Positions 31,502 through 40,625 of a stretch of DNA of 64,000 nucleotides are shown here, piece after piece. The notes under the pieces were generated by a model. It saw only the letters and a list, made by a program, of their open reading frames with translations. It ran no database searches and had not been told where the DNA came from. The stretch spans positions 124,001-188,000 of the forward strand of contig NZ_LR733303.1 of NCBI RefSeq assembly GCF_902506105.1, given 5' to 3'. Both the position numbers and the translations under genes were made by a program. Each line of letters starts with the position of its first letter. The stretch's first letter is position 1. The stretch is from Aeromicrobium sp. 9AM. Lineage in GTDB: Bacteria; Actinomycetota; Actinomycetes; Propionibacteriales; Nocardioidaceae.

Positions 31502-32785
31502 TCAGGGAGCGATGTTGAAGTTCCGCCGGAAGAGGTTGTCGGGGTCCCAGGCACGCTTGGCCTCACGCAGCCGCTCGAGCGTCTCCGCGGGCCAGAGCGC
31601 CGCGACGTCCTCGTCGCTGTTGGTGCCGAGGAACCCGGAGTACGAGCCGATGCCGCGGTCGGCGATCGTGCGCCACACCGCGCGCGCCGCGTCGAACTGC
31701 TCCTGCGGCGCATCGACCGGTACGAACGCAGCAGAGACCACCAGCACCTCGGCGGCACGGTGCGCGAACGCCGTGTCTGCGGGGTCGACCCGGCCGAACG
31801 CGCCGCCGAGGCCGCGCAGGAAGATCACGCGTCCACCGACGGCGTACGCCTCGGCGATCGCCTCGGCCAGTGGCTCGTCGAGCGTGGTCAGCAACGTGTT
31901 GCCGATGACGGGCAGGATGCCGTCGGGTGCGTGCGGAGCCTCCTCGAGGATCTCGGCGTATGCGCGCTCGCTGACCGACTCGGCGACGACAGGACCGATC
32001 GCGCGGAGCGGCTCGAGCGCTGCAGTGTCGTCGGAGGCCAGGCAGACGAACAGGGTGGCGCCGGCCGGGAAGTCGCCGAGTCCCGGCGTCAGTGCCAGGG
32101 TCGCGCTCAGCTCCTCGGGCGCGCTGCGCATGACTTGCGCCCACCGACTGACCAGCTGCGCGACGTCGTCGAGGGCGAACGAGATCGTCCCGAACTGCAC
32201 GGTCGTGACCGGTTGCGCCTGGAACTCGAACGCCGTGACCACGCCGAAGTTGCCGGCTCCGCCGCGCAGTGCCCAGAACAGGTCGGCGTTCTCGGTTGTC
32301 GAGGCGCGCACGACGTCGCCTGCAGCCGTGACGACCTCGGCGGCCAGCAGGCTGTCGATCGTCATGCCGTGCTTGCGCACCATCCAGCCGATGCCGCCGG
32401 ACTGGGTCAGGCCGCCGACGCCGACCGAGATCGTGTCGCCGGCCGTGATGGCGAGTCCGTGCTGGGCGAGCGCCGCGGCCGCGGGACCCCACGTGGCGCC
32501 GGCACCGATGCGCACCCGGCCGTCACCGAGGAGCTCGACCTGGTCGAGCCGTGACACGTCGATCACGACACCGTCGTCGATCGTGCCGAAGCCCAGGGCG
32601 TTGTGGCCGCCGCTGCGCACGGCCAGCGGGAGGCCTTCGTCGCGAGCATGACGGATCGACGCGGCGACCTCGGCGGGACTCGTCGGGCGCAGCACGACCG
32701 TCGGCTCCGCCGTACGGGTGATGGTGGCCCGCGCGGTGTCGTAGTCGGCGTCGCCTGGGCGGATCGCGAAGTGGTCGATCGTCAT
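31502..32785 (-). CDS. FAD-binding PCMH/BBE oxidoreductase
   Basis: 427 aa, berberine-bridge-enzyme-like flavoprotein. PCMH FAD domain in residues about 28-195 with RSGGHNALGFG, whose His is the usual covalent flavin attachment site; the second (cysteinyl) attachment site of bicovalent members is absent. C-terminal BBE motif AWDPDNLFRRNFNI. Substrate unknown. A MerR/SoxR-style promoter lies 40-70 bp upstream, suggesting redox or drug-induced expression. Confidence 0.88.
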   Translation of the reverse strand: MTIDHFAIRPGDADYDTARATITRTAEPTVVLRPTSPAEVAASIRHARDEGLPLAVRSGGHNALGFGTIDDGVVIDVSRLDQVELLGDGRVRIGAGATWGPAAAALAQHGLAITAGDTISVGVGGLTQSGGIGWMVRKHGMTIDSLLAAEVVTAAGDVVRASTTENADLFWALRGGAGNFGVVTAFEFQAQPVTTVQFGTISFALDDVAQLVSRWAQVMRSAPEELSATLALTPGLGDFPAGATLFVCLASDDTAALEPLRAIGPVVAESVSERAYAEILEEAPHAPDGILPVIGNTLLTTLDEPLAEAIAEAYAVGGRVIFLRGLGGAFGRVDPADTAFAHRAAEVLVVSAAFVPVDAPQEQFDAARAVWRTIADRGIGSYSGFLGTNSDEDVAALWPAETLERLREAKRAWDPDNLFRRNFNIAP

Positions 32786-32826
32786 TGCGGCACGGTCCTT
32801 CGTGTCAGCTTGTCGTGGACGAACTC

Positions 32827-32857
32827 ACACTAGAACCTCAATCCGGGTTGAGGTCAA
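32827..32857 (-). promoter_or_regulatory. MerR/SoxR-type promoter with stretched spacer
   Basis: Read on the minus strand, TTGACC (-35) and TAGTGT (-10) are 19 bp apart, and the spacer carries the dyad ACCTCAA-N6-TTGAGGT (32835-32854). The arms and 18-bp CCTCAA-N6-TTGAGG geometry equal the SoxR box, and the overlong spacer is the hallmark of MerR-family activated promoters. It drives the FAD oxidoreductase gene; no merR/soxR gene is within the window. Confidence 0.7.
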
Positions 32858-32864
32858 GGGCCGA

Positions 32865-33959
32865 CTAGCGGAGGATCTCGTAGCCGTGCAGGTCGTCGAA
32901 CGACCCGTCCCCGAGTCGCTCGGCCGCGCGCTGCGTGCCGTAGTGCCGGTAGCCGGCGGCCACGGCGACGGCGTTGCTGGCCGGGTTGTCGGCCGCGGCG
33001 TAGAGCACGAGGCGGCGCCGGTCGAGTCCCTGGGGATCGAGCGCGTGGCGTACGACCATCCGTACGGCCTCGGTCATGAAGCCGCGCCCCCTCGCCGCCG
33101 GGTGCATCCAGTAGCCGATCTCGCCCGATGTCGGGTTGATGCCGATCATGTCCATGACCGCGATGTTGCCGAGCAGCTCGTCGGTTCCGTGGTCTGCGAT
33201 CGCCCAGGTCGCCTTGGCGCCGGTCGCCGCCTGCCACACGCAGTCGGCGAGATAGCCGCGAGCGACGGCCGGCGTGTAGGGGTGGGGGAGTCCGGCCAGG
33301 AAGTGCCGGGACACCGGGTCGCTGCAGGCCTCGACGACGCGCGGCACGTCGGCCTCGGTGAACGGCCGGAGGCGCAGGCGCTCGGACTCCAGCACCGCCG
33401 ACTCCGCCCACGGCGTACGAGGCACCGGGCTGTCGCCGAAGCGGAACGAGCCGGTCCACGCGTCCAGGACCTGGCCGCGTTCGTGCAGCGTGCCCGGCAT
33501 GAGCCCGTGCAGGGTGAAGCCGGTCTGGTGGGCGACCCGGAGGGATGCCTCGTTGCCCACGTGCGACCGCCAGTGCACGATCTCGATGCCGCCCTCGTTG
33601 AGCGCCCAGTCGACGGCCAGGCGTACGGCGTGCGTCATGAAGCCGCGGCCCCGAGCCCACGGGTGCAGGGCGAACCCGATGTCCGCGATGGGTGACTGCC
33701 GGATGTCGATGTTGCCGGCGAACCGCCCGTCGACCTCGATCGCCCAGCCGCGGTGCTTCCCGTCGTCCCAGCCGCGCGGGAGCACCGTGAACGCGTACTG
33801 CTCGCTCATCTCGCGGGTGTTGGGGATCGGGATCGCGGTCCAGCGCTGCATCGTGGGGTCGTTCGCCATCTCGACCAGGCCATCGGTGTCCGCCGGGACG
33901 TGGGCCCGCAGCGTCACGACCCCGTCGCTGAGAACGGGGACGTTGAGCGGCCACTTCAT
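32865..33959 (-). CDS. Tandem GNAT acetyltransferase (RimJ/RimL-like)
   Basis: 364 aa made of two GNAT domains, residues about 8-165 and 190-355. Each has the acetyl-CoA loop in near-identical form (HPWARGRGFMTHAVRLAVDWAL and HPAARGRGFMTEAVRMVV, of which key residues are R-G-R-G-F) followed by the NEASLRVA / NPASNAVA helix. This suggests internal duplication of a RimJ/RimL-type N-acetyltransferase. Substrate unknown. It follows pheA by ten bases and is probably in its operon. Another open frame on the same strand overlaps but has no family features. Confidence 0.87.
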   Translation of the reverse strand: MKWPLNVPVLSDGVVTLRAHVPADTDGLVEMANDPTMQRWTAIPIPNTREMSEQYAFTVLPRGWDDGKHRGWAIEVDGRFAGNIDIRQSPIADIGFALHPWARGRGFMTHAVRLAVDWALNEGGIEIVHWRSHVGNEASLRVAHQTGFTLHGLMPGTLHERGQVLDAWTGSFRFGDSPVPRTPWAESAVLESERLRLRPFTEADVPRVVEACSDPVSRHFLAGLPHPYTPAVARGYLADCVWQAATGAKATWAIADHGTDELLGNIAVMDMIGINPTSGEIGYWMHPAARGRGFMTEAVRMVVRHALDPQGLDRRRLVLYAAADNPASNAVAVAAGYRHYGTQRAAERLGDGSFDDLHGYEILR

Positions 33960-33969
33960 GCGGTGGCGC

Positions 33970-34818
33970 TCATGGGGCGAGCGAGCGGAACGGGTCGGCC
34001 GGGTACACCCCGAGAATCTTGACGTCGGTCGTGAAGAACGTCAGCTCCTCGAGCGCCCTCGCGAGGGGTACGTCGTCGGGGTGCCCGTCGACCTCGGCGA
34101 GGAACTGGGTCGCCGTGAACCAGCCGTCGACCATGTAGCTCTCGAGCTTGGTCATGTTGACGCCGTTCGTCGCGAAGCCGCCCAGCGCCTTGTAGAGCGC
34201 AGCCGGCAGGTTGCGGACGTTGAAGATGAAGCTCGTGACGGTAGGGCCGTTGCCGGCGGGGGCGCGCCGGGGTTCGGGGGAGAGGACGACGAACCGGGTC
34301 GTGTTGTGGTCCTCGTCCTCGATGTCGGAGGCCAGGACGTCGAGGCCGTAGATCTCGGCGGCCATCGGCGGGGAGATGGCGGCCTGGCTGAGGTCGGCGG
34401 CGTCGGCGATCTCGCGGGCCGCGCCTGCGGTGTCGCCGGACATGATCGGCGTCAGTCCGTACTGCTTGATGATCTTGCGGCACTGCCCGAGCGCGTGGAC
34501 GTGGCTGTGCACGGTCTTGATCGTCTCGAGGCTCGAGCCCGGGACGCCGAGCAGGCTGAACTGGATGCGCAGGAAGTGCTCGGCGATGATGTGTAGACCC
34601 GACGTGGGCAGGAAGTGGTGGATGTCGGCGACCCGGCCGGCGATCGAGTTGTCGATCGGGATCATCGCGAGCTCGGCGTCGCCGCCCGTCACGGCCGCGA
34701 AGACGTCCTCGAACGACGCGCAGGGCACGGCCTCCCAGTCGGGGTAGTGCTCCTTGGCGACGATGTGGGAGTTCGCGCCCGGCTCTCCTTGGTACGCGAT
34801 CCGCTGCTTGGTGCTCAC
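33970..34818 (-). CDS. pheA: Prephenate dehydratase
   Basis: Converts prephenate to phenylpyruvate in phenylalanine synthesis. 282 aa: PBP-like catalytic domain in residues about 6-185 (AYQGEPGANSHIVAKEHYP, then the catalytic Thr in DHNTTRFVVL) and a C-terminal ACT domain (residues about 200-275, MTKLESYMVDG) for phenylalanine feedback. No chorismate mutase domain is fused. ATG start; the GNAT gene follows closely. Confidence 0.95.
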   Translation of the reverse strand: MSTKQRIAYQGEPGANSHIVAKEHYPDWEAVPCASFEDVFAAVTGGDAELAMIPIDNSIAGRVADIHHFLPTSGLHIIAEHFLRIQFSLLGVPGSSLETIKTVHSHVHALGQCRKIIKQYGLTPIMSGDTAGAAREIADAADLSQAAISPPMAAEIYGLDVLASDIEDEDHNTTRFVVLSPEPRRAPAGNGPTVTSFIFNVRNLPAALYKALGGFATNGVNMTKLESYMVDGWFTATQFLAEVDGHPDDVPLARALEELTFFTTDVKILGVYPADPFRSLAP

Positions 34819-34840
34819 CGGCCCAGTCTCCCATTCGCTC

Positions 34841-34887
34841 CTTGAGCCTGTCGAAAGGACATCACACGTCCCCTCGACAGGCTCAAG
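34841..34887. repeat. Dispersed palindromic element, family 2
   Basis: CTTGAGCCTGTCGA (34841-34854) and its complement (34874-34887) form a 14-bp stem around a 19-base loop with inner GGAC/GTCC pairing. The arm sequence recurs at 48631-48666. It lies between the cupin stop and pheA start and may terminate the cupin transcript. Confidence 0.75.
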
Positions 34888-34902
34888 AATCTTCCACGCT
34901 CG

Positions 34903-35382
34903 TTACCGGGCCGCCCAGACCTCGCTGACGGCGTAGTGGTTGTCGAACTCCTCCGAGCAGGCGGCGAGATCACTGACCTCCGCCTCGCCGGTGTGCACGC
35001 GCCCGAGCAGGCGGTAGTAGTCGAACCGGCGCATCCCGGGTGTGAAGATGACCAGGATGTCGGCTTCCCGGCCCGTCGGCGGGGCGAACGCGTGAGTCGT
35101 ACCGGGGGGCACCAGCAAGAAGTCGCCCTTGCCGAGATGGATCACCTCGTCGCCGACGAGAACCTGCAGCTCGCCGTCGAGCACGAAGAAGCTCTCGGCG
35201 GCGCGGGTGTGGGAGTGCGGCGGCGCGCCGGGCGAGCCGACGGCGAGCCGAGCCCGGTTGACGGTCACGGCGCCGCCGGTCTCGGGTGCATCGGCCAGGA
35301 GGCCGATCAGGCTGGTCGGTCCGTCGACGACGGTCTCGGCCTGGTCGGCGCGGACGAGTACGGGTGCGAGTGTGGTGTTCAT
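34903..35382 (-). CDS. Cupin-domain protein
   Basis: 159 aa with one cupin barrel: motif 1 PPHSHTRAAESFFVLDGELQ (His, His, Glu ligands) and motif 2 PPGTTHAFAPPTG (His), so a metal site is intact. Cupins of this type are often quercetinase- or isomerase-like, or bind small signals; function unknown. AAGGAG stands seven bases before the ATG, which cuts off a long non-coding extension. The Rrf2 gene lies upstream on the same strand and both have the same operator, so the cupin is probably its main target. Confidence 0.85.
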   Translation of the reverse strand: MNTTLAPVLVRADQAETVVDGPTSLIGLLADAPETGGAVTVNRARLAVGSPGAPPHSHTRAAESFFVLDGELQVLVGDEVIHLGKGDFLLVPPGTTHAFAPPTGREADILVIFTPGMRRFDYYRLLGRVHTGEAEVSDLAACSEEFDNHYAVSEVWAAR

Positions 35383-35404
35383 GCGATTCTCCTTGGTTGT
35401 GTTA

Positions 35405-35421
35405 TGGATACAAAATGTCCA
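35405..35421. promoter_or_regulatory. Rrf2-type operator before the cupin gene
   Basis: TGGATACAAAATGTCCA, a TGGAT-N7-ATCCA dyad with one mismatch, 22 bp before the cupin start. It matches in arms and spacing the palindrome in front of the rrf2 gene itself. Confidence 0.6.
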
Positions 35422-35465
35422 GAATTGTGATCTGCGGGTGACGCGTCTGCGATCGGCGAGTGGAT

Positions 35466-35945
35466 CTAGCCGACGTTCAGGAAGTGGTTGAGTGTCGCGT
35501 CGCGGGTGTGCGGGTACGCCTTCTCGACGTCGGCCCTGATGTCGGCGATGGTCTGGCCGGCGAGGCTCGTGCGCCAGGCCAGGTCGGCCTTGCGCATCGC
35601 TCCGGACAGGATGCAGGTCTGGCGATAGTCGACCTCGTCCGAGCCGCCGGGCCCGCGACGCAGGACCTGGTCGCAGCGGAAGATGTCGTCCGGGCCCTCG
35701 ATGGCCACGACGACGTCGAGCAGTGTGATGTCGTCGATGTTCTTGGCGAGCCGGAAGCCGCCCCGGGGCCCGGAGACCGAGGAGAGGATGCCGGCCCGGG
35801 CCAGTGCCTGGAGCTGCTTGTTCATGTATGCCGTCGGCAGCTCGTAGAACGCAGCCAGCTTGGTGGCGGTGACTGCCTCGTCCTCGACCCACGACAGGTT
35901 GAGGCAGCTGTGCAGTGCCCATTCGACGCCTTCGCTCAACTTCAT
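35466..35945 (-). CDS. Rrf2-family transcriptional regulator
   Basis: 159 aa. Winged helix with the Rrf2 pattern (MKLSEGVEWALHSCL, then the recognition part PTAYMNKQLQALARAGIL and SGPRGGFRLAK). Cysteines are Cys14, Cys91 and Cys111; the compact three-Cys cluster motif of IscR/NsrR is not present, so iron-sulfur sensing is uncertain. Start at MKLSEG; a TAATAT hexamer ten bases upstream suggests a nearly leaderless mRNA. A 19-bp palindrome overlaps this promoter. Confidence 0.88.
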   Translation of the reverse strand: MKLSEGVEWALHSCLNLSWVEDEAVTATKLAAFYELPTAYMNKQLQALARAGILSSVSGPRGGFRLAKNIDDITLLDVVVAIEGPDDIFRCDQVLRRGPGGSDEVDYRQTCILSGAMRKADLAWRTSLAGQTIADIRADVEKAYPHTRDATLNHFLNVG

Positions 35946-35948
35946 ATC

Positions 35949-35967
35949 CTGGATATTACACATCCAG
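35949..35967. promoter_or_regulatory. Rrf2 autoregulatory operator
   Basis: CTGGATATTACACATCCAG is a perfect 6-bp-arm dyad with a seven-base centre, directly upstream of the rrf2 start and covering its likely -10 element TAATAT. The cupin promoter has the same dyad. Confidence 0.7.
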
Positions 35968-36008
35968 AATAGGCTGCGCAAGCATCCACCTCGAGAAATA
36001 TCGAGGTG

Positions 36009-37106
36009 CTACTGGACCAGGTGGGCGCCGGCTGCCGGTCGTACGACGAAGATCTCCGGCTCGCGCCACTGCTGCGCCGCGTAGCGGGCCTCGACCCGCT
36101 CGCGCACGGCCGCCACTCGCTCGACGGGGACCAGGGCTATCGCGCTGCCGCCGAAGCCGCCGCCGGTCATGCGAGCGCCGAGGGCGCCACCCTCGAGCGC
36201 CGCCTCGACGGCGACGTCGAGCTCGGGGCAGCTGACCTGGAAGTCGTCGCGGAGCGATGCGTGCGACGCGGTGAAGATCGTGCCGAGCTGGGGCCAGGCG
36301 CGCCGGCCGATCGCGCTGACGGCACCGCGTACGCGGGCGGTCTCGGTCAGCACGTGCCGAGTGCGTGCCTTGAGGGTCTCGTCGGTCAGGGCGATCGTGG
36401 CGTCGAGTGTCGCCTCGGCCAGCCAGGTGACACCGAGCTCGGCCGCCGCCTGCTCGCACTCGGTGCGTCGGGCGGCGTACTCGCCATCGGCGAGGGAGTG
36501 GTGTGCCCGGGTGTTGATCGCCACCAGCGCGACCCCGTCGTCCTCCCACGTGACCGGCACGGTCTCGGTCGTCGGGGGCGACTGGGCGGTGTCCATCAGC
36601 ACGGCGTGCCCGGCCTCGCCGTAGAGCACGGCGAGCTGGTCCATCAGGCCGACCGGCGCGCCCACGAAGTCGTGCTCGGCCCGCTGCGCCAGCAGGGCCA
36701 GCTCGGTGCGATCGAGGCCGAAGCCCGTCAGGTCGTCGAGGGCCGAGGCGATGCCGCAGGTCAGGGCCGCCGATGACGACATACCGGCACCTGACGGGAT
36801 CCGCGACTCGACGACGATGTCGGCGCCCTCGAAGCGGTGGCCGGCGGACATCAGGCTCCACACGATGCCGGCGGCATAGACCGCCCAGCCGTCCACGTCG
36901 CCGGGCTGCACGCCGGTACCGAACGTGACCTTCGCCGAGCCGGGGAGGTCGGACCAGAGGTTGACGGTCTCGTCGTCGCGAGGCCGCACCTTGATCGTCA
37001 AGGAGCGGTCGATCGCCATGGGCAGCACGGGGCCGCCGTTGTAGTCGAGGTGCTCACCAATCAGGTTCACTCGTCCGGGCACATCCCACCGGCGCACGTC
37101 TGTCAC
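36009..37106 (-). CDS. galK: Galactokinase
   Basis: Phosphorylates galactose at C1 in the Leloir pathway. 365 aa GHMP kinase with the galactokinase signature [19 protein letters not shown], the ATP-binding [12 protein letters not shown] loop and the third GHMP motif [14 protein letters not shown] start; no strong Shine-Dalgarno sequence. galT and galE are not adjacent; it is divergent from trpS. Confidence 0.95.
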   Translation of the reverse strand: MTDVRRWDVPGRVNLIGEHLDYNGGPVLPMAIDRSLTIKVRPRDDETVNLWSDLPGSAKVTFGTGVQPGDVDGWAVYAAGIVWSLMSAGHRFEGADIVVESRIPSGAGMSSSAALTCGIASALDDLTGFGLDRTELALLAQRAEHDFVGAPVGLMDQLAVLYGEAGHAVLMDTAQSPPTTETVPVTWEDDGVALVAINTRAHHSLADGEYAARRTECEQAAAELGVTWLAEATLDATIALTDETLKARTRHVLTETARVRGAVSAIGRRAWPQLGTIFTASHASLRDDFQVSCPELDVAVEAALEGGALGARMTGGGFGGSAIALVPVERVAAVRERVEARYAAQQWREPEIFVVRPAAGAHLVQ

Positions 37107-37141
37107 GCCCCGACCCTACGACGTGGGCGGTGGCTGGCAGA

Positions 37142-38164
37142 ATGCCGTCCATGTCCGCTGACCGTCGCCCCCGAGTCCTGTCCGGCGCCCAGCCGACCGC
37201 CGACTCGTACCACCTCGGCAACTACTTCGGCGCGTTCAAGCAGTGGGTTGCCCTCCAGGACGACTTCGAGGCGTTCTACTTCATCCCCGACCTGCACGCG
37301 ATCACGATCGAGTACGACCCGGCGGCCCTGCGCGAGCGCACCTACATCGCCGCGGCCCAGTTGCTCGCGGCCGGCGTCGATCCGCAGCGCAGCGCCCTGT
37401 TCGCCCAGAGCCACGTGCCCGAGCACGCCCAGCTCGCATGGGTGCTCAGCGGCATCACGGGATTCGGCGAGGCCAGCCGGATGACGCAGTTCAAGGACAA
37501 GACCGTCAAGGGCGGCTCCGAGTCCGCGAGCGTCGGCCTGTTCACCTACCCGATCCTCATGGCCGCCGACATCCTCGTCTACCAGGCCGACAGCGTCCCG
37601 GTCGGCGAGGACCAGCGCCAGCACGTCGAGCTGACCCGTGACCTCGCGCAGCGGTTCAACCACCGCTTCGGAGAGACGTTCACGGTGCCCAAGCCGCACA
37701 TCGTCAAGGGCGTCTCCAAGATCTACGACCTGCAGGAACCCACCAACAAGATGAGCAAGTCGCAGTCGTCGCCCAACGGCGTCATCGACCTGCTCGACGA
37801 CCCCAAGAAGGCCGCCAAGAAGATCCGCTCGGCGATCACCGACTCCGGCAGCGAGATCCGCTACGACGTGGCCGAGAAGCCGGGCATCTCCAACCTGCTG
37901 ACGATCTACTCCGCCCTGACGGACCAGTCGATCGACGAGATCGTCGCGCAGTACGAAGGGCAGCAGTACGGCGCCTTCAAGGTGGCGCTGTCGCAGGTCG
38001 TCGCCGACTTCGTCGAGCCGTTCGGTGCGCGCACGCGCGAGCTGCTCAGCGACCGCGCCGAGCTCGATCGCATCCTCGCCAAGGGGGCCGAGCGCGCCCG
38101 CGAGGTGGCCTCGGTGACCCTCGACCTGGTCTACGACCGCTCCGGTTTCGTGCGTCCCGTATGA
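37142..38164 (+). CDS. trpS: Tryptophanyl-tRNA synthetase
   Basis: Class I aminoacyl-tRNA synthetase charging tRNA(Trp). The HIGH-type motif appears as YHLGNYFGA and the KMSKS motif is exact ([10 protein letters not shown]); the Trp-binding [15 protein letters not shown] segment is present. About 340 aa. Start uncertain among an ATG giving MPSMSADRR (used, GGTGG upstream), a GTG four codons earlier and an ATG three codons later. The stop overlaps the next gene (ATGA). Confidence 0.95.
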   Translation: MPSMSADRRPRVLSGAQPTADSYHLGNYFGAFKQWVALQDDFEAFYFIPDLHAITIEYDPAALRERTYIAAAQLLAAGVDPQRSALFAQSHVPEHAQLAWVLSGITGFGEASRMTQFKDKTVKGGSESASVGLFTYPILMAADILVYQADSVPVGEDQRQHVELTRDLAQRFNHRFGETFTVPKPHIVKGVSKIYDLQEPTNKMSKSQSSPNGVIDLLDDPKKAAKKIRSAITDSGSEIRYDVAEKPGISNLLTIYSALTDQSIDEIVAQYEGQQYGAFKVALSQVVADFVEPFGARTRELLSDRAELDRILAKGAERAREVASVTLDLVYDRSGFVRPV

Positions 38165-38682
38165 CGCCCGTGACCGTCGGGATCGCGATCCCGGTGCCGG
38201 AGCCCTACGGCGGTGACCTGCGCAAGATGCGGGCCGCCTTCGGCGACCCGATGGCCCAGACAGTGCCGAGCCACGTCACGCTGATCCCGCCGCTCCAGTA
38301 CGACCGCCAGGAGCTCGACGGTGTCTACGCTGCGCTCGAGCGGGCCTCGGTGTCGATTCCACCGTTCCCCATGAGACTGCGAGGCACCGGCACGTTCCGG
38401 CCCGTGTCGCCGGTCGTGTTCATCGCGGTCAGCCAGGGCATCTCCTACACCGAGATGCTGGCCAAGACGGTGCGCCGGGCGCTCGATGCCCCGGAGCCCG
38501 ACTTCCCGTTCCACCCGCACGTCACGATCGCGCACAACCTCGATGACGCGAGCCTCGACCGCGCGTACGACGAGCTCAGCTCGTTCGAGTGCCAGTTCTC
38601 GGTCGACGAGTTCGCGCTCTACCACCACGACGACGCAGCCGGCTGGGTCCCGCAGCACACGTTCGCCCTCGGTCCCTCGTAG
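38161..38682 (+). CDS. 2H phosphoesterase / 2'-5' RNA ligase-like protein
   Basis: 173 aa with two His-x-Thr motifs, PSHVTLIPP and HPHVTIAHN, about 90 residues apart, which define the 2H (LigT/CPDase) superfamily acting on cyclic phosphates in RNA or nucleotides. Length is typical. Its ATG overlaps the trpS stop, so it is translated with trpS, a common actinobacterial arrangement. Natural substrate unknown. Confidence 0.85.
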   Translation: MTPVTVGIAIPVPEPYGGDLRKMRAAFGDPMAQTVPSHVTLIPPLQYDRQELDGVYAALERASVSIPPFPMRLRGTGTFRPVSPVVFIAVSQGISYTEMLAKTVRRALDAPEPDFPFHPHVTIAHNLDDASLDRAYDELSSFECQFSVDEFALYHHDDAAGWVPQHTFALGPS

Positions 38683-38753
38683 CCCCGGCCGCACCATGGA
38701 CATCTGCCGGTGGCGGGTGCAGGATCAGGGCAATCGAGGAGCCCGGGGGACAC

Positions 38754-39938
38754 ATGAGGTCACGACAGGTCCGTACGTTCGCAGTCGCAGCCACGATCGG
38801 GCTGGTCATCACCGCAGTCGCGGCGGGACCGGCCCAGGCCAAGACCCCGCCGGGCAAGCCGGTCACGGTGATGTCGCGCAACATCTACCTCGGCGCGGAC
38901 ATCAACCGCCCCGTCACCGCGGCGCTGACGGCGCAGGCGCAGGGCAAGACCGGCCCGGAGATCCTCGTGGCGCTCGCCAACGCGACGCACGTGACCAGGG
39001 ACATCGTCGACCGGACGAACTTCCCCGTGCGAGCAGATCTCCTGGCCGACGAGATCGCCCGCACCGAGCCCGACCTGATCGGGCTCCAGGAGGTCGCACT
39101 GTGGCGCTCGGGCGGGTTGCAGCTCAACCAGGTCGGCGTCCCCAACGCCACGACCGTCGACTACGACTTCCTCCAGATCCTGCTGGATGCGCTCGCCGAG
39201 CGAGGCGAGCGCTACCGTGCCGTGTCGGTCGGCAACCGGGCGGACGTGGAGGCGCCGAGCTTCACCGGCAGCCCGTTCAACGGCACGATGAGCGCCGACG
39301 CCAAGGACGTCCGCCTGACGATGCGTGACGTCGTGCTGATGCACGTCAAGGGCAGCCTGACCGCCGGATCCACCGGCGACCGGGTCTACGCGCACAACCT
39401 GGTGGTCACCGCCGCAGGTGCCTCGTTCCGCTTCGACCGCGGCTACCAGTGGGTCGACGTACGCTCCGGGGCCACGAGGTTCCGCTTCGTCAACACCCAC
39501 CTCGAGGCGTTCAGCTCCGACCTCGCGCTCGCGCAGGCGTCCGAGCTGCTGACCGCCACGGCGAGCGACCGCAGCACGGTGCTGGTGTGTGACTGCAACT
39601 CCGACCCGTTGAACAGCTCGGTCAAGCCCAACGACCACGTGCCGCACAAGGCGCCCTACGAGCTGATCACCGGTCCAGGTGGCTTCACCGACGAGTGGCT
39701 CAGGTGGGCGCCGGCCGCACGGGGTTGGACCTCGGGCCTCTCCGAGCTGGTGGACGATCCGACCGCCGCTGACTTCGACCATCGCATCGACATGGTGTTC
39801 GGCCGGACCGCAGCCGGCGGCCCGCTGGCCGTGGACCGTGGCGAGGTCACCGGCACGGATGTCGCCGATCGCGACCCGGCGACCGGGCTGTGGCCGTCCG
39901 ACCACGGCGGCGTCGTGCTTCGCCTGCGGGGCCTCTGA
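38754..39938 (+). CDS. Secreted endonuclease/exonuclease/phosphatase-family protein
   Basis: 394 aa. Sec signal peptide (MRSRQVRTFAVAATIGLVI... ending AQA-K near residue 29). The EEP fold shows SRNIYLGADINRP, catalytic Glu in LIGLQEVALW, Asp/Asn in CDCNSDPLN and the terminal SDH motif in LWPSDHGGVV. Members are nucleases, phosphodiesterases or sphingomyelinase-like enzymes; substrate unknown. ATG follows GAGGAGCCCGGGGG. Independent of the trpS pair (71-bp gap). Confidence 0.88.
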   Translation: MRSRQVRTFAVAATIGLVITAVAAGPAQAKTPPGKPVTVMSRNIYLGADINRPVTAALTAQAQGKTGPEILVALANATHVTRDIVDRTNFPVRADLLADEIARTEPDLIGLQEVALWRSGGLQLNQVGVPNATTVDYDFLQILLDALAERGERYRAVSVGNRADVEAPSFTGSPFNGTMSADAKDVRLTMRDVVLMHVKGSLTAGSTGDRVYAHNLVVTAAGASFRFDRGYQWVDVRSGATRFRFVNTHLEAFSSDLALAQASELLTATASDRSTVLVCDCNSDPLNSSVKPNDHVPHKAPYELITGPGGFTDEWLRWAPAARGWTSGLSELVDDPTAADFDHRIDMVFGRTAAGGPLAVDRGEVTGTDVADRDPATGLWPSDHGGVVLRLRGL

Positions 39939-39948
39939 CGCGTCGTCG

Positions 39949-40593
39949 TCAGGCCGCGCCCTCGAGCCGGTCGAGCATGGTGTTGACCTTGTCCTCGAGC
40001 TTGTCCCTCGGCGGGCGGTCGTTGAACGCCAACGTCGTGATCGCGACGACGTTGCGGCCGGTCCTGACGGTGATCAGGTCGAGGTTCATCGTGACGCCTT
40101 GAACCGTCCCGGTCGCGTGGAACGCGGCTGCCTCGTCACCGAGGTCACTGACCTCGGTCGGCTCGACCGCGACCTCCACGCTCGATCCGTCGGGCCCACC
40201 CAGCGTGAAGGCGTGGCAGGCGCGCGCGGCCTTGAGGCGGGCGCGCCACTTCTTTGTCGCCTGGGAGCTGTCGTCGTACGACTCGACCGTGTCGTTCATC
40301 GACGCCTGGTCGGCCCGGGAGAACGACGACTCGACCTGGGTCGGCGCGTTGTCGTGGGGGCCGTTCGCCAGCGCGTTGCAGGACTCATCGCCCTTGGTGA
40401 TCGTGATGCCGGCGGCCGAGTCGTCGACCGGCTCGGCCTTCCAGTCCGACTCGAAGTCGTCGATCGTGAGCAGGGCCTTCTGGGCCTGTGCCTTGGACAA
40501 GGGAGCCGACGCCGGCTCGTCGGACCCATCGCCGCTGCCGCACGCGGACAGGACGAGCAGGATGCCGATGCAGACGAGCTGGCGTATGCGCAT
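39949..40593 (-). CDS. Lipoprotein with PknH-like sensor domain fold
   Basis: 214 aa. Lipoprotein signal with lipobox LSAC and Cys18, followed by a Ser/Asp/Gly linker, then a globular domain with two paired cysteines (DESCNALANG and ARACHAFTLGG). The size, linker and Cys pattern resemble extracytoplasmic sensor domains of actinobacterial lipoproteins (PknH sensor-like); assignment tentative. It is convergent with the EEP gene. Start at the ATG that gives a proper signal peptide; the frame is open far upstream but overlaps lysR. Confidence 0.7.
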   Translation of the reverse strand: MRIRQLVCIGILLVLSACGSGDGSDEPASAPLSKAQAQKALLTIDDFESDWKAEPVDDSAAGITITKGDESCNALANGPHDNAPTQVESSFSRADQASMNDTVESYDDSSQATKKWRARLKAARACHAFTLGGPDGSSVEVAVEPTEVSDLGDEAAAFHATGTVQGVTMNLDLITVRTGRNVVAITTLAFNDRPPRDKLEDKVNTMLDRLEGAA

Positions 40594-40625
40594 CCCGGGA
40601 GCGTAGTGCCGCCAGGTCTCCCGCG

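Noticed and set aside
32854..33954. Second same-strand open frame overlapping the GNAT gene
   Set aside because: Arg/Pro/Gly-rich without motifs; the frame at 32865-33959 has two clear acetyltransferase domains.
34903..35922. Cupin gene extended upstream to a 339-residue protein
   Set aside because: The extra part overlaps the Rrf2 gene out of frame and looks non-coding; a good ribosome site supports the shorter start.
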